From: Fragilariopsis cylindrus CCMP1102
Taxonomy: Eukaryota; Bacillariophyta; Bacillariophyceae; Bacillariales; Bacillariaceae
Length of the DNA: 64,000 bases
NCBI GenBank assembly: GCA_900095095.1
Contig: FMBT01000293.1
Span: 372,001-436,000 of the forward strand
Direction: 5' to 3'
Below are positions 11,859 through 24,042 of the stretch, one piece after another (positions within the stretch are counted from its first letter, which is position 1; every line of letters starts with the position of its first letter). Both the position numbers and the translations under genes were made by a program. Under the pieces are notes generated by a model. The model was not told where the DNA came from, made no database searches, and saw only the letters and a list, made by a program, of their open reading frames with translations.

Positions 11859-14711
11859 TTATGGTGATACAGCAGATAGTAACCGCATTGCATTTTTTAA
11901 TATTGTCATCCCATGAACGGGACTTGTTAAAATACTTTCTGGATGGAATTGTACAGCCGCAAATGGAAGCGATTTATGTTGAATTCCCATTACGATCCCA
12001 TCTTCAGTTAATGCCGTTACTAATAGTTCTTTAGGAATCTTGTCACTAATACCGTACAAGGAATGATACCGTGCAACCTCGAATGTTTCAGGTAATCCAG
12101 TAAATATACTACCCTCTGCCATACCATCACTAGTTAATGTTATCTCGGATGATTTACCATGCATAGGATAACCTAATACACCTAACTCGCCACCAAAATG
12201 TTCGACCATACCTTGTAGACCAAGACAAACACCGAAACCGGGAATATTGTGTTTTATAAGAAGATCAATCGATTTTGACAATTCAAAATCTTTGGGATTA
12301 CCCGGACCAGGAGATAAGATCACCATATCGGGTTTGTTACCCTGTTCCACCATATTTTCAATTGCCGCCAGACAAGATGGTCCACTCCGCAAAGTCTTGA
12401 CTATGGCACCCGTTTGACGCAAATAATTTCCAAGTGTATGAACAAATGAATCTTCGTGGTCGATCAAAATAATTGTCTTCCCTAGGCCAACCTTCTCCGG
12501 AACTTTTTGTATTTCATTGTTGTTAGTAGAGCCGCCATTGACTTTAGCCTCATCACGAACGACAGCATCGATCATAGCCGACGCCTTCAATTCTGTTTCC
12601 AGTTCTTCTGCAGGTGGGTCGGAATCAGTAAGGAGAGTGGCCCCCGCACGAATTTCTGCGATTCCATCTTTAATCCGGACCGTACGTAATGTTAAACCGG
12701 TATTTAAACTACCGTCAAATCCTACCAATCCAACAGCACCTCCATACCAGCAACGGGGTGAATTTTCCATATCTTCTACAAATTGAATTGCCCAAGTTTT
12801 TGGTGCACCCGTCACTGTAACTGCCCAAGTATGACACAAAAATGCATCAAGTGCGTCAAATTCTGGTCGTAAGTACCCTTCGACGTGATCCACGGTATGA
12901 ATAAGACGACTATACATTTCAATCTGACGACGTCCAATTACTTGGACAGATCCAGGCTCACAGATACGCGACTTGTCGTTACGATCAACGTCTGTACACA
13001 TAGTCAATTCACTCTCTTCTTTTTGGTTCATCATAAGTGATTTGACCCGCAAGGCATCCTCAAGGGCATCAGCACCCCGTGCTACAGTTCCAGAAATGGG
13101 ACATGTCTCTACACGCATAGCACCAGGATGATCATCATTTTCTGCAATGGTTTCACATCGGACGAACATCTCAGGACTGGCACCAACTAGGTATTCTTGT
13201 TCACCAAGATTGATAAAGAACCCATACGGTGCAGGATTGCGTTTTCGTAATCGTCGAAAGATAGTAGATGGTGCATTTTCTGGTGTTAATTTCTCTCGAA
13301 AGGTTTGTGACAGGACGGCTTCGAAGAGATTACCAACCTTAAATTCTTCTTTTGCCTTATACACGCTTTCCGCAAATTCTCCCTCTGGAGTGTCCCGTTT
13401 AATAAATTCAGATTTGTTTTCGTCAAAACTTTGAAATTTGTCATCCAATCCAACTCGTGGTAATCCCTGTGTTGACTTTTGATCGACACAAAATTCGTAC
13501 TGTACATGCCATGCATCGCGTTTGTCTGAATCGATCACATACACACTATCTGGTAAGTATAACAGCAAATCTCGTTGCTCGGGATCCCGTTCTTGCTTCA
13601 TATCGATCGGTTCAAAAGAAAAAGTCAGGTCGTATCCAAATGCTCCATACATCCCAATTGTCCATCTCCATCTTGGTATCCAAATAAATTCACGAGGGAG
13701 CGAACAACAGAAAATAGCGAGGGCTGTTATATTATGTTTTGAATCGAACCGGAAAGTCAGACGACAATAGTGAAGGCGTAATATTACATAGAAGGAAGAA
13801 AAAGTTATTAGAAAAGAAAAAGAAAGAAACGCCGAAACAAAAACAAAGGAAAACTCATAGAATATTTGTCTTTCTTCGTTCGAGATAGTAAAATACGAAA
13901 TTTAAGAAAAAAAATACACACATACCTGTCTCGATCTTTCTTCTTCACTAAATGTTCCTACCGGTGGTGGTGGCACTACAGTAACATCGATTTGCTCATC
14001 ACTGACATTCACCTCAGATAATTCGTTTTGCTGTTTCATTTCTTCCATCGCTCTTTCAATCGCGGGCAGTAATACTTTACCACGATCGTTAAGAGCCTTG
14101 ATCGTACATTTATTGGCTCGTCCCGATACCTCCAATGGTGGGTCGACAAAACCCAACGACCAGCGTGCGTACCGACCAGGAAATTCATACGAACTCGTTA
14201 ATAATACTCCCTTATGTGAATCAAGTCGTTCGACTAAGGACTCGATGACAGCCTCTGAGGATTTTTTGTTTGCCAATGATGCTTCATCACCAGTTCTGGT
14301 AAAGTCTAATCTATCAACATTCGCCGTAACTTGGATTCCACCTTTAGTCAAGTAATGGCCACCTTTTGGACGTACTCCAGGTGCTCCTAAACTCAATTGT
14401 TGTGTCACAGCTTGTTGCCCGGCTGTTATCATCCCCGTACCGCCCGTTTTGGCAACTTCTACTCCATTAAAATCAGGAATGGTTGTTGCAGAAGTGCCAA
14501 CATCGCTATCTACACTATTTGACATTTTAAAAATTGCATTTGGTGATGCCGATGTTATGGAAGGTTGACGGGTCGTAAAAGCGTGGGATAGAGATGGTAG
14601 CCGTAGAACAACGATGGCAACTAATACTAATACCACTGAAGGTAATAATAGTAGCCGCAGGGAAGACATTGGTGATGTGTGATTACTTCGATAAAATGTT
14701 GATAGTCGCAT
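11859..14711 (-). CDS. Anthranilate synthase, fused TrpE-TrpG, plastid-targeted (one apparent frameshift)
   Basis: Makes anthranilate from chorismate and glutamine, the first committed step of tryptophan synthesis. Exon 1 is 14711-13926; intron 13724-13925; exon 2 is 13723-11859, joining R-Q to PSLFSVVRSLVNLFGY. Together this encodes about 883 residues. The N-terminal signal peptide ends LPSLSHA-FTT, with Phe at +1 as in diatom plastid precursors. The TrpE half contains LLTSSYEFPGRYARW, GMYGAFGYDLTFSFEP, GASPEMFVRCE and PISGTVARG. The glutamine amidotransferase half follows, with nucleophile GVCLGLQ (about residue 760) and QFHPES (about 855). A CCC run at 13653-13655 must be one base longer to keep frame between GQLG and MYGAFGYDL. 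The single-chain TrpE-G order resembles that of some proteobacteria and cyanobacteria. Feedback control by Trp through the LLES-like motif is family knowledge; here it reads LLTS. Confidence 0.92.
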
Positions 14712-15463
14712 GATGATAGATTATTTTAATTGTGTCGTCGTCGTAAAAGTATGCCGCCGCCGTCGATATTCGAAAGAAATTTGTTACTGTATTATTTGAA
14801 AGATGTATTATATGGTATTTGAGAATAAAATCTCTTTCTTTCCTTGTCTCTTTCTCTCTCTCTCCTCACGCTTTCGGGGATTGTGTTGCTTTCAATAAAC
14901 TTTTGTCACTTGACTCGTCGTCGTGTCTGTGTGGATTTGATTGATTGATGCGAAGAAAACTCTTACAGCCCATAAGAAACACTTTTAACTTGTATTGCTT
15001 CATACTAGAATTTCAAATTCCATGTGATGGTCGGCTTTCCGGTAAGAACTCGTACGTACTGCCGTCCTATATGGGACTGGATTTGATACGGACTCTCTCT
15101 CACCCTCGACCCTTTTTGATTTTCAACCATCCTCCCCCAAAGAAGCAATAACTCTTTATTTTCGAATTTATCATAACGAAGCAATAATAGACGGTAACAA
15201 AAACTATCACGATGTCAAATCATACACTGAAGACTTCTTCATTTTTTGCCTCCTTAAGCAGTCATCGAATAAATCGCTTTGCTACACGAAGGTCGAGTGT
15301 TGAGATAATCTACTGGAGTGTCGTACGAATGGATATGTAACATGGACATGCTGTGTTCATTTTTTCCATAAAGAATAACAAAAGTTAGAACGGAGACCTT
15401 CACTAGCTACTAGGCGAGATATATAGTACGAAAAACGAATATATATATATATATATATATAAT
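14712..15463. other. Divergent intergenic region with CT-rich and AT repeats
   Basis: No gene is supported. A CT-rich tract lies at about 14830-14866 and an (AT)n dinucleotide array at 15439-15461, directly before the ATG at 15464. It should hold the promoters of anthranilate synthase (leftward) and the UVRAG/VPS38-like gene (rightward). Confidence 0.5.
15439..15461. repeat. (AT)n microsatellite next to start codon
   Basis: About eleven AT units end two bases before the ATG at 15464, so the array falls in the presumed 5' UTR or core promoter. Confidence 0.85.
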
Positions 15464-17506
15464 ATGTTCCCGGACGCACGCAATAGTTTACGTCGATGGA
15501 GTGAGTCGGCTCAGACTAAGATTCCAATCCCGGTCGCTATTACACTTCATAATTACTTTGTCCCGCCACCTACAGGAACAAAACCCACCGAACGATCGTC
15601 GTCTTTGAAGACAACGAATGATGATGACGACGACAGTAATAATAACGAAACATCGTCACCTTCTCCGTCAAAAGACGAGGAGGTTGCTTATCGTTCTCGT
15701 GGTATGTGGCTACATCGCCAAACGCAACACAGCAGCAATTTACTACCTCGACTCAATCTAGAAATTACAGCGACGATAGCGCGACAACAAAAGGATGATG
15801 AAGAAGAAGAAGAAGAAGAGGAGAAGGAGAAGGACAACGCGGAGGCTTCTGTCGTAGTAGTGTATTCTCAAAAGACTCCTCAGACTCGATCGGTTCATCC
15901 ATCATGGGAACATTTAGATGAACGAATATGCATACCCACACATCGAAAGAATTATGATAACAAGGGAATGATAGATGATTGTAGCGCACACTGGTGGGAT
16001 GATAATGAGCTTTATAAATCCATGAAAGTCAAACTTTGTATTCTTCCTCACGAAGAGGAAAACGGGAGAAAACCACACACCGTGATACCAAAAGATGTCC
16101 AAAAAAAGAAACAAGAAAAAGAAGAAGAAATAATATGTGATGATAGTAATTTTTTAGAAACGTTTTTGCATCCTTCTCTACTCGAACGGATCGATCTTGG
16201 GACCTCAAAAGAAAATAATGACAGCAATAGTAAGGACGGAGATCTTGACGATTACCTCACAAAATTACCACCCGCTCTTCCTCCCAATGCAATGTTAGTG
16301 CATTTTTCGGATGGATCGATTCGTTGTCCATCGAATATATATGAAATCTTGTGGGATAATTATGGTACGCATGGGATTCTTGAACCGTCCCCTGTAGAAG
16401 ACTTTTCGAGATTTGAAGACGACGTATTCAACACTCTTGATCATGCAGTACAAACCCCACAACGATCACGGCCACGATCGGCTTCGTCTCTGTTAGATAG
16501 CGACTATAATGATCAGTATAATGACGGTGATGATGATGATAGTATACCACGGCAACTTCTACAAAACGAAGAATTATCAACATCATTGCAACAGGAACAG
16601 GAGCATCCTACTACACCGCCACGGAGACCTCCTTCTATTAGAAAAGTTCCTAACAGTGAAATAATCAAGCAAAAACACCAACAAACACAGCACATCAATG
16701 TTGCATATTCTTGCAGCGAACAAGATATATTAAAAGAGGACAGAATTCAAGAAAAACGAAACTTGTTGCGACTTATTGCAGAAGAGGAACGCGCACTGAA
16801 AGAAGATTGTGATTCTCTACAGTACGAACAAAAGACAATGTTAAATTTAATGAAAGAAGTTCAGGTAGTTGAACGAGATATTTGTAGGGTAAAAATCGAA
16901 CTTAATAAGCAATCATTGAAATGGGAACGAGAAGAATTTTTGAAAGGGGCACAATCTATCAAGTTATTTCGAGACTTGCGAGATATTTATCCCATCACAT
17001 TAGATTCAATTGCAGCACAGTCATCGTCATTCAATAATACTCTTAATACATCAACAACAGGAATAGGAGGAAAAGGTTATCTAATTCGGGGTCTACGTCT
17101 GCCTGTGGATATTTACACCACCGGAATTCTTGAAGAGGAAGTAAATGCATCATTAGGCTACTGTGCCCACCTCATTTTTATGGTTGCCAAATACCTTACG
17201 ATCCAACTTCGGCATCGAATCTTTTGTAATAGTTCACGATCTGCTATTGAATTGGATGGCGTAGGGGTGTTTCCTCTTTTCCTCGGACGTCTTGCGGCGA
17301 GGGCACTGGAACGAGAACAGGTCGACCGTGGAGCGCGATTGTTAGGGACGAATGTCGATTGCATACTGATGCATCTTAATCTATTGCCTTCTTCGTCATC
17401 GTGTCTTCAACAATATCACATTCTAGCAAGACTCCAAATCATTCTAAATTTTGTTGCGGAAGGAAATAGTGGTGGGATTAGCCATAGTGACTCATTACCG
17501 ATATAA
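15464..17506 (+). CDS. UVRAG/VPS38-type subunit of class III PI3-kinase complex II
   Basis: 680 residues, intact. The N-terminal part (to about 240) looks like a divergent C2 domain: YSQKTPQTRSVHPSWEHLDE corresponds to UVRAG's 'SLNPTW' strand, followed by MKVKLCILPHEE. A long acidic disordered insert separates it from a coiled coil at about 425-500 (EKRNLLRLIAEEERALKEDC). The C-terminal domain contains LIRGLRLPVDIYTTG, LGYCAHLIFMVAKYL, LRHRIFCNSSRSAIEL and FPLFLGRLAARALEREQVDR, matching the UVRAG/Atg14 (PF10186) pattern of 'LGY.AHL..L..KYL..PLRY' and 'SRS.I'. In the known complex it joins VPS34, VPS15 and Beclin-1 to make PI3P on endosomes. The C2-like part favours UVRAG/VPS38 over ATG14. It is convergent with VAC14, 92 bp away. 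Confidence 0.8.
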   Translation: MFPDARNSLRRWSESAQTKIPIPVAITLHNYFVPPPTGTKPTERSSSLKTTNDDDDDSNNNETSSPSPSKDEEVAYRSRGMWLHRQTQHSSNLLPRLNLEITATIARQQKDDEEEEEEEEKEKDNAEASVVVVYSQKTPQTRSVHPSWEHLDERICIPTHRKNYDNKGMIDDCSAHWWDDNELYKSMKVKLCILPHEEENGRKPHTVIPKDVQKKKQEKEEEIICDDSNFLETFLHPSLLERIDLGTSKENNDSNSKDGDLDDYLTKLPPALPPNAMLVHFSDGSIRCPSNIYEILWDNYGTHGILEPSPVEDFSRFEDDVFNTLDHAVQTPQRSRPRSASSLLDSDYNDQYNDGDDDDSIPRQLLQNEELSTSLQQEQEHPTTPPRRPPSIRKVPNSEIIKQKHQQTQHINVAYSCSEQDILKEDRIQEKRNLLRLIAEEERALKEDCDSLQYEQKTMLNLMKEVQVVERDICRVKIELNKQSLKWEREEFLKGAQSIKLFRDLRDIYPITLDSIAAQSSSFNNTLNTSTTGIGGKGYLIRGLRLPVDIYTTGILEEEVNASLGYCAHLIFMVAKYLTIQLRHRIFCNSSRSAIELDGVGVFPLFLGRLAARALEREQVDRGARLLGTNVDCILMHLNLLPSSSSCLQQYHILARLQIILNFVAEGNSGGISHSDSLPI

Positions 17507-17598
17507 ATCACAGACAAGATTCGAACTTCATTAAAGTCTCTTTTTCTTTTTGGTTATACGACGTGGCATCGATCTTCTTAATTTGCACTTATAATTAG

Positions 17599-20500
17599 CT
17601 ACACATTTGTGTCTTCTGTTGACCAAAAATTCTTCCACGTTTCTTCTTCATCTTTTGATTCGGCGGCGTCTTCGCCTGGCGCTATCGTAGAAGTAGCTGT
17701 TTGTTCGTTAGTGTTACTATTTGGTCCTGTATTTGGAACAAAGGTCTTCATATCTTCCGATGGCAACGATACAAACTCGTTATAGATACCCTCAACTTCA
17801 ACTGTCACACCGTCTGAGCCTAGAAGATTCTGTTTCTCTTGTTTATATTTGGCTTTTGCCTCTGACTCTTCTTCCTTCGAATTATACCCTAGCCACTTTC
17901 GACGGTCGGTGCCTTCATCCTTTTTTGCCTTAGTGAATTTGCTACGGGATGGTATGCTCTCCAGGCTTTCTGCTCGAATTGCTTCCCAAACTGTTTTGCA
18001 GTGCACTCTACGTACGTGGAGGACACGCGAAACGAATACTTCGGTCTCCTTAGATAGGTTTTGCTCGTCGTCGTGGGAATTATTGGCGATTACTGATTGC
18101 CTAAAGCGAGAAATGCTAACAAGACGGTCTCGAAGAACATTATAGCAGGCACTTTGTGGGAGTAACATTAGAATGCTTTTAAGTGTCTGGAATAGCATTG
18201 TCCCGCTTCCTTCTGCTAATGGATCTTTGTCAGTCTCGAGCATACGCACATGCAAGTGCCGAAATAAAGGCCGTTCAATCATCTCCACTAATTTGTCCAG
18301 CTCAAGTAAAAAGATAAGACTAATATCGAGTGGATCTATCTTCTTGAGGAAAAGAGAAGCGGTGCGACACGCTCCTCCCCATAAACATAGTGACGTCGTT
18401 GCTACCAAGTTGTGGGAAAATGAATGCAAAAGAATATGAAATAATCGAGATCGGCGACGGTCTCTCTCTTCTACCTCCCTCCCATATCCAATGCAGTCCT
18501 TTAAGAGATTCCTTAATTCGTTTGCCTGTTTGGAATTCAAAAGAACCAAGCACATTTGTTGGATAAATGCGCTTACAAATTGGTAGTCCTGCGACATGGG
18601 ATGGTGAGAAATGTCCTCTCGATTTTGGTTTTGTCGTTCTTTTCGAACAAAATGATCCAATTCGACTGCAAAAGAAATAAAGACAAACTCAGGTGGTTGA
18701 AGCCGACACATATATGCAATCACTCTGGATAAGTCTCCAATCAAGTGTAGGTTATAGCCGTATAATTGGATGAGTGCAGAAAATACCTCACGATCACGAG
18801 ATTGCAGGAGACGACGTGGCTTGTCTAAAATTTCCAAGGCAAATCCTACACTGGTATTATTCATGGGATATGAGGCATCTTCATCATCGTCGTCACCAAT
18901 GAATTCTGGTGCAACCCAAGATGGTGGCGAAACCGCAAGTCCCGGTGACGAGTTTGGTGTCGATAGTCTTTGACTCTGAGATTCTCCTTTCACAGGTATC
19001 GTGATGGCCGCCAATACTTCCAGACTCTTGAAGATAATTTTTTCTGGGGGATCGTCAACCTAAAAAGCACGAGAAATAATGGAATATAAAGATCAGGGCC
19101 ATCCAAATCAAATACCATAAAATAAAGCGCACAAAATTAAAAACAAAAACGAGCAACTTACCAACTGGTGGATGATAGGTACTATAAATTCGCGGGCGTA
19201 CTGAGATGGGTAAAAATACAGCCGCAAATGAACGTGGGTAAAAGAGGAAATAATTGATAAGTATGACGAACAGTCTACTCGAAAGCTGCTATACAGTAGT
19301 GTGTTGCATTCTTTTTCTTACATCAGCCTTGAGTACATCCGGAACGACACTTCGTACAGGACAATAATCCATTGAAGAGCACACAATCTAGACATCATCA
19401 TCGAATCCACATTTGCCTCTTTTGTATCATCAGACGCACGGAACCATCCCTGACTCTCTATACCTAAAATTTGTCATGCAGTAAGATATCGGGTTCAATC
19501 ATGAGTCATTTTGTCTAAACTATAAAGAGATGGATAATCACAACAAGATAAGAATTTACTTTTATTACTTACCGGTGCCATCATGCTTGACATCCATTCG
19601 GTAGGGCCGTCGCTCTATAGCGGGAGGATTACGCGCGTTCACACCTCCAAAACTGTCCAATTCTTCCCTCAACGCGACGATGAATGAGTCTAGATGCTGA
19701 ACATATGCCTTGCCGTTTTTTCTTACAGCATCTTGCAAATAAGCATTGGTTTGTTCAGCCAAAGTATGAGTGGTGGTATCAGGAAGGAAATGATCTCTAA
19801 CATTCGATTTACTATGAAAAGTGTCTCCGATACTAGATTGGATTTGCGTGAATTGTAAATGATAGAGATATGTTGGTAAGCAAGCAAACACTAGACCAAT
19901 TTTGTCTTGATCAACATCATAGACTTGAAAAAGAAATAAATCTTAGTTCCACTTACCTTAACAATATTCCAGGCAAGACATGTGGTAAAGAATTCCGCAC
20001 ACTCATTGTAGCTGCACTGAGAGTAACATTGCCTTCTGGCTCCTTGTTGAATTGTTGTTCTGTCTCGTCATCTAATCCATGGAATACGTCATCATCGGCT
20101 TGGTCCTTTTTCTTCCGACTTTCTCCTCCAATATGCGCTTTGACAATCCGAGACATCCAATACATTGCTATTTTTCGAACAAAGGGATCGGGATGTTCCA
20201 TTGTTGTCACAAGTGACTGTAAAATTTTGTCGAAATCTACCTTGATACCAGTTGTTTGAAAGTCATCGATAGCTTCTTCTACTACGTGATCGGCGAGCAG
20301 TTTCGGCAGAACACTTTGTAAAAACGCTTGCGCTGATTGTCGAATCACAAGTGTAGGATCAGCAATCATATCAAAGATCCCTGTCAAGAACAGATGCAAA
20401 AATTCTAAAATGGGTGCCCCAATAAGTTTATCAGTCAATTCTTGTAACCATGTTAAGGTCAACCGCTTCGTGGCCTTGTTTCGCATATAAACGAACCGAG

Positions 20501-22173
20501 CAAAAACTGGGACGCTGTGATTAATCCAAACAAGAACAAAATATTCGATGGGTAAGTTTAAAGGGGGTAAATTCTTGAAGATGAAATGGGGAATCTCTAG
20601 ACCGATGACGATGTCCAGTGGTGATTGAAAGTCTCTCACTACAAAAATTATGGGTAGGCAGACGACGAACAACTTACCATGCTTCGGCTGAGAATTGTCC
20701 CGAGTTCATTGCGACCACAATGACCTCTTTAAGTTTCTTATCGAGCAATTCAGCTCCGCTCTTTACGTCGACGTCAACATCGGCGTAGAGCGATCGTAAG
20801 ATTTCAAACAGAATGAAAAAATGCTGGACAGCCAAGGATGGAATGACTTTAATTACGTTAAACAACGATTCGGTAGCGTAATATCTAACTCGTTGCGAAT
20901 GATCTTGACATGCATGTACAACGCTGGCTAGGATCAAATCGCGACACTCGTGAGCTATAAGATTAGTATCTGGTGCCTTTTTAAGGCCTATGGCGGATGC
21001 TGCAAGCGCCACAACGCCTCCCTTGCGTGCATCTTCCGATGTAGACCGTACATAATCGTCACTCAATAGCAATAGAATAGCTCTTACTCTTTCCAATTGT
21101 TCGTTTCCTTGTTGAACTAAAGACCGGACAACCTTTTCAATTTCCATAGCTGCCAACCTCCGTCGTTCATACCGTTTGTGGGCCAAACTGACCAAAACAG
21201 CAGCCGAGATACTTTGTTGACTGGATCGTTTGAGGGATTCTCTAGTTTCTTGCAAAATAGGATCTTCCATCATACCAGTGGAAGTAGGATTGTTGCCACC
21301 GTTGGCCAGTCTCATCATATCTGAATCGAACAGAGTGAGTGATTCGATTTTTTGTCGCATCGTCATGAGAACATCAGGCAATATTCCCGAAGAGAGTGGA
21401 TCGTCATCAATTTCATCTCCGGTTTGTTCATATTGAAGTGGGACTTGGCCTTGTTGCTGTTGCTGTAATTGATCTTGACGCTTTTGCATACTAGTCTTTT
21501 GTGGAGATTGTGGGAGAGATTTATTATTGTCAGCATGTTGCTGTTGCTGTTGCTGTTGCTGTTGTTGTGGAAGTTCGGAATGGCTAGGCCCATTCCCAGA
21601 TCGTAACGCCTGGTCGAATTCGTTTCCATAGCTGCCCTTTTTCTTTCCGTAACCGTGTCTATTATTGCCTCGATGTCGAGGAGAAATGTCATCTTCAGAA
21701 CTGCTATCATCACTATCGTTCTCATCGTCGTCGTCATCGTCACTTGAACTGCTTGACGATGAAAAGAAGCCATCGTTACGACGAGCATTTGCGGTTTTGT
21801 TCTTTTTTGAGGGAAATGCCTCTTTTTTCCGTCTCGCGGATGGCGGCGGCGATGAAGATGCTTCCGATGCCGAGGCAGTCGCCTTGCCACGTTGTTGACG
21901 ATGTTTGTTGAAACGCCGACTGCGCATAGTAAGCTGAGATGCACCACCGCTGTCTCCAGTAGGGATTCCTCCTGGTACATGTACTGTCCTTCCACTTCTA
22001 TGATCAACCTTCTTGTTTATGGGGCTGACTCCCATAATGCCGTTGTCCTCGTCGTCATCATCCGAAAAATTGTCGCCATCGCTACTTTCGTTGGAATTGT
22101 TGTTTTCTTCGTCGTCTTCGTTATCGGAATACCGAGAGGAACTAGGCAGAGAATGCTGACGATCGAAGCTCAT
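17599..22173 (-). CDS. VAC14: VAC14, scaffold of the PIKfyve/Fab1 PI(3,5)P2 complex
   Basis: HEAT-repeat scaffold that holds the Fab1/PIKfyve kinase and Fig4 phosphatase, which make and remove PI(3,5)P2 on endolysosomes. Exons by reading: 22173-20678, 20514-19957, 19832-19573, 19463-19322 and 19059-17599, all with GT-AG introns. The N-terminal third is disordered and acidic with Ser, Asp and Gln runs (poly-Q near 21540-21570). HEAT repeats start near RRLAAMEIEKVVRSLVQQGN; family blocks include [64 protein letters not shown] and DPPEKIIFKSLEVLAAI. The C-terminal VAC14/Fig4-binding region has FHILLHSFSHNLVATTSLCL and LFRHLHVRMLE. One base seems missing in exon 4 near 19345-19350, between VLYE and VPDVLKAD. 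Confidence 0.9.
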
Positions 22174-22341
22174 CTTATGTTGTAAAAAGAGCGGTTGCCA
22201 ATATCACCTGCTGTTCGAAGTTTGATATGATGTTTAAATTAAAAACGATCATTGTGAACTTCGAAACAAAATTTGAATTTTACATAACACACTAATTAAT
22301 TATATAAAAAATAGATCGAAAACACCATATTATTTTATCGC

Positions 22342-22361
22342 CCCACCCCCCCCCCCCCCCC
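22342..22361. repeat. Poly-C tract
   Basis: A run of about 17 C residues with one A near its start, non-coding, upstream of VAC14. Confidence 0.85.
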
Positions 22362-23159
22362 TGCTTTCAAACAATAAAACATTTGTGACAACTTCATTTG
22401 ACACACTACAATTGTACCACTAACACATACATATCTCTTCTTTTGCAACACTATAGACAAGTAATATACCGCTAACACATACATATATTCAAATTCATTG
22501 TATGCTCCCCTCTTTAATTAATCATTCATGCATGTGATCCTTCATCCATGATCCTTCATCCATGTCATCTGTTCTTGTTCTGACGATGTCATAATTGACA
22601 TTACCCTGCCTCCACCCCTGCAGAACTCAACTCATCATTGGCAATATGTACTGGAAATACCTACTGTACTACCAAGTCATTTTTACTACAGCTTCTATTA
22701 GCTGTTTCTGCATGGATAGAATTGCAGCTTGTAAGAAGTACATGCTATTTTCTGCATGCACACTAGATATGCTATGAAAAGGCCCATTCTGAGATGATGA
22801 GACTGTTTATACTTCATATGAATATATCCATCATTTGAAGGGGGGAAAGGCATGTAACAGCTGCAACATATTTCTAAGCAGAAAGACAATTTAGAACAAT
22901 TTTGAAGTGGTGACAATAAGAAGATGCTATTAATAATAATATTATTCACAGCAGTTGTCATAATAATCTAGTTTTAGTAGCAAAGTACTGGACAAACCTA
23001 TCCAATAGAATAAAATTTCACAACAATGAGAGATTAATATATAGGGTATGTGCCAAGCCTACTTCTAGACTACTTGTATAGGATAGATAGATAGATAGGA
23101 CTTGGTAAAATTGCAATAGAATGTAATTATTAGCTATTAGTGTTGTAATGCTTATTGGG

Positions 23160-23206
23160 CACGAGTCGTTACTCGTGACTACTTTAATCATGAGTTGTTA
23201 CTCATG
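23160..23206. repeat. Tandem pair of related short hairpins
   Basis: CACGAGT-CGTT-ACTCGTG (23160-23177) is followed 29 bases on by CATGAGT-TGTT-ACTCATG (23189-23206). Each has a perfect 7-bp stem and 4-base loop, and each is followed by ACTA. The two units differ by matched stem changes (C/G to T/A), so the pairing is preserved. Confidence 0.75.
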
Positions 23207-24017
23207 ACTAAACATTGAATCAGTCCCAGTGCACTGCAGTATGTAGTAGCCAAACAGTTACCCAATCCAACTAACTCCTGACATCATACTTCTGCTGCTG
23301 TGTACCACCGGTTGCAAAAGTACACTCACCACTCAACACTCTACAGCCATCAAGGGTTTTACACACACACTTTACCTCATCACTGGAAAAGTCTTTCAAT
23401 CTGATCTTAAAAAAGTTATGCCAGAACTTAGTAAGAAAAATCACATTATCTCACATATTGTTTCATGCTTTAGATGTTCATAAACATACCCATTGATAAT
23501 GTAGTAAAACCAACAAGATGCTTCATTAATATAACAATGATAGACACTTCTGTATTAGTACTTTATCTATTACACCTCTATTATTTAACTTGCAATCCTT
23601 CTCTCTTATTATGCACCTCTTGTGGCAACCAAATTATTATACTGAAAATTTTCCTCCCTATTAAATGTATTGGGCAGTAAAATCCAACCTACTTCTTGTA
23701 GTGAATGGACCTATATTGATGGATGTACCATCATTAGATTCCCTTTGTTATGTTGATATGAATAGTTTTCCATTTAAATTTTTTAATAATTTTCCCTTAT
23801 GTAAAGTATCAAGCGTGGTGTTATGCTGTCATGCAGAGTGTCAGATCAGGTGAGAACCTTCCTCTGACTTAACATGTCCAAGACATGACATAAAGAAGAG
23901 TAATTAGTATATCATGTGTTTTGTAAATGCATAAAATGTCAAATGGATGATTATAATGAGAATAAGTTATGTTGGTGTGATCAAATTTATGAATAAGTGC
24001 ATCATCACAATTCTCTG

Positions 24018-24042
24018 TGGTGTGTGGTGTGTGGTGTGTGGT
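24018..24042. repeat. GTGTGGT tandem repeat
   Basis: GTGTGGT occurs three to four times in a row in non-coding sequence. Confidence 0.8.

Noticed and set aside
12507-13770. Plus-strand ORFs opposite the anthranilate synthase gene
   Set aside because: They are antisense shadows of a strongly conserved enzyme and show no protein features.
20515-20677. Open frame between VAC14 exons read as coding
   Set aside because: It is open by chance in one frame, but joining 20678 to 20514 keeps the phase and the HEAT-repeat sequence (SAEA-CVPVFARFVYMRN), so it is treated as an intron.
21363-22007. Long minus-strand ORF of 214 codons overlapping VAC14 exon 1
   Set aside because: It is a different frame of the low-complexity Asp/Ser/Gln region of VAC14 and has no family motif of its own.
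23474-23853. Two AT-rich ORFs in the gene desert
   Set aside because: I considered a decayed transposase because of an aromatic-rich stretch, but no catalytic motif or repeat ends could be shown.
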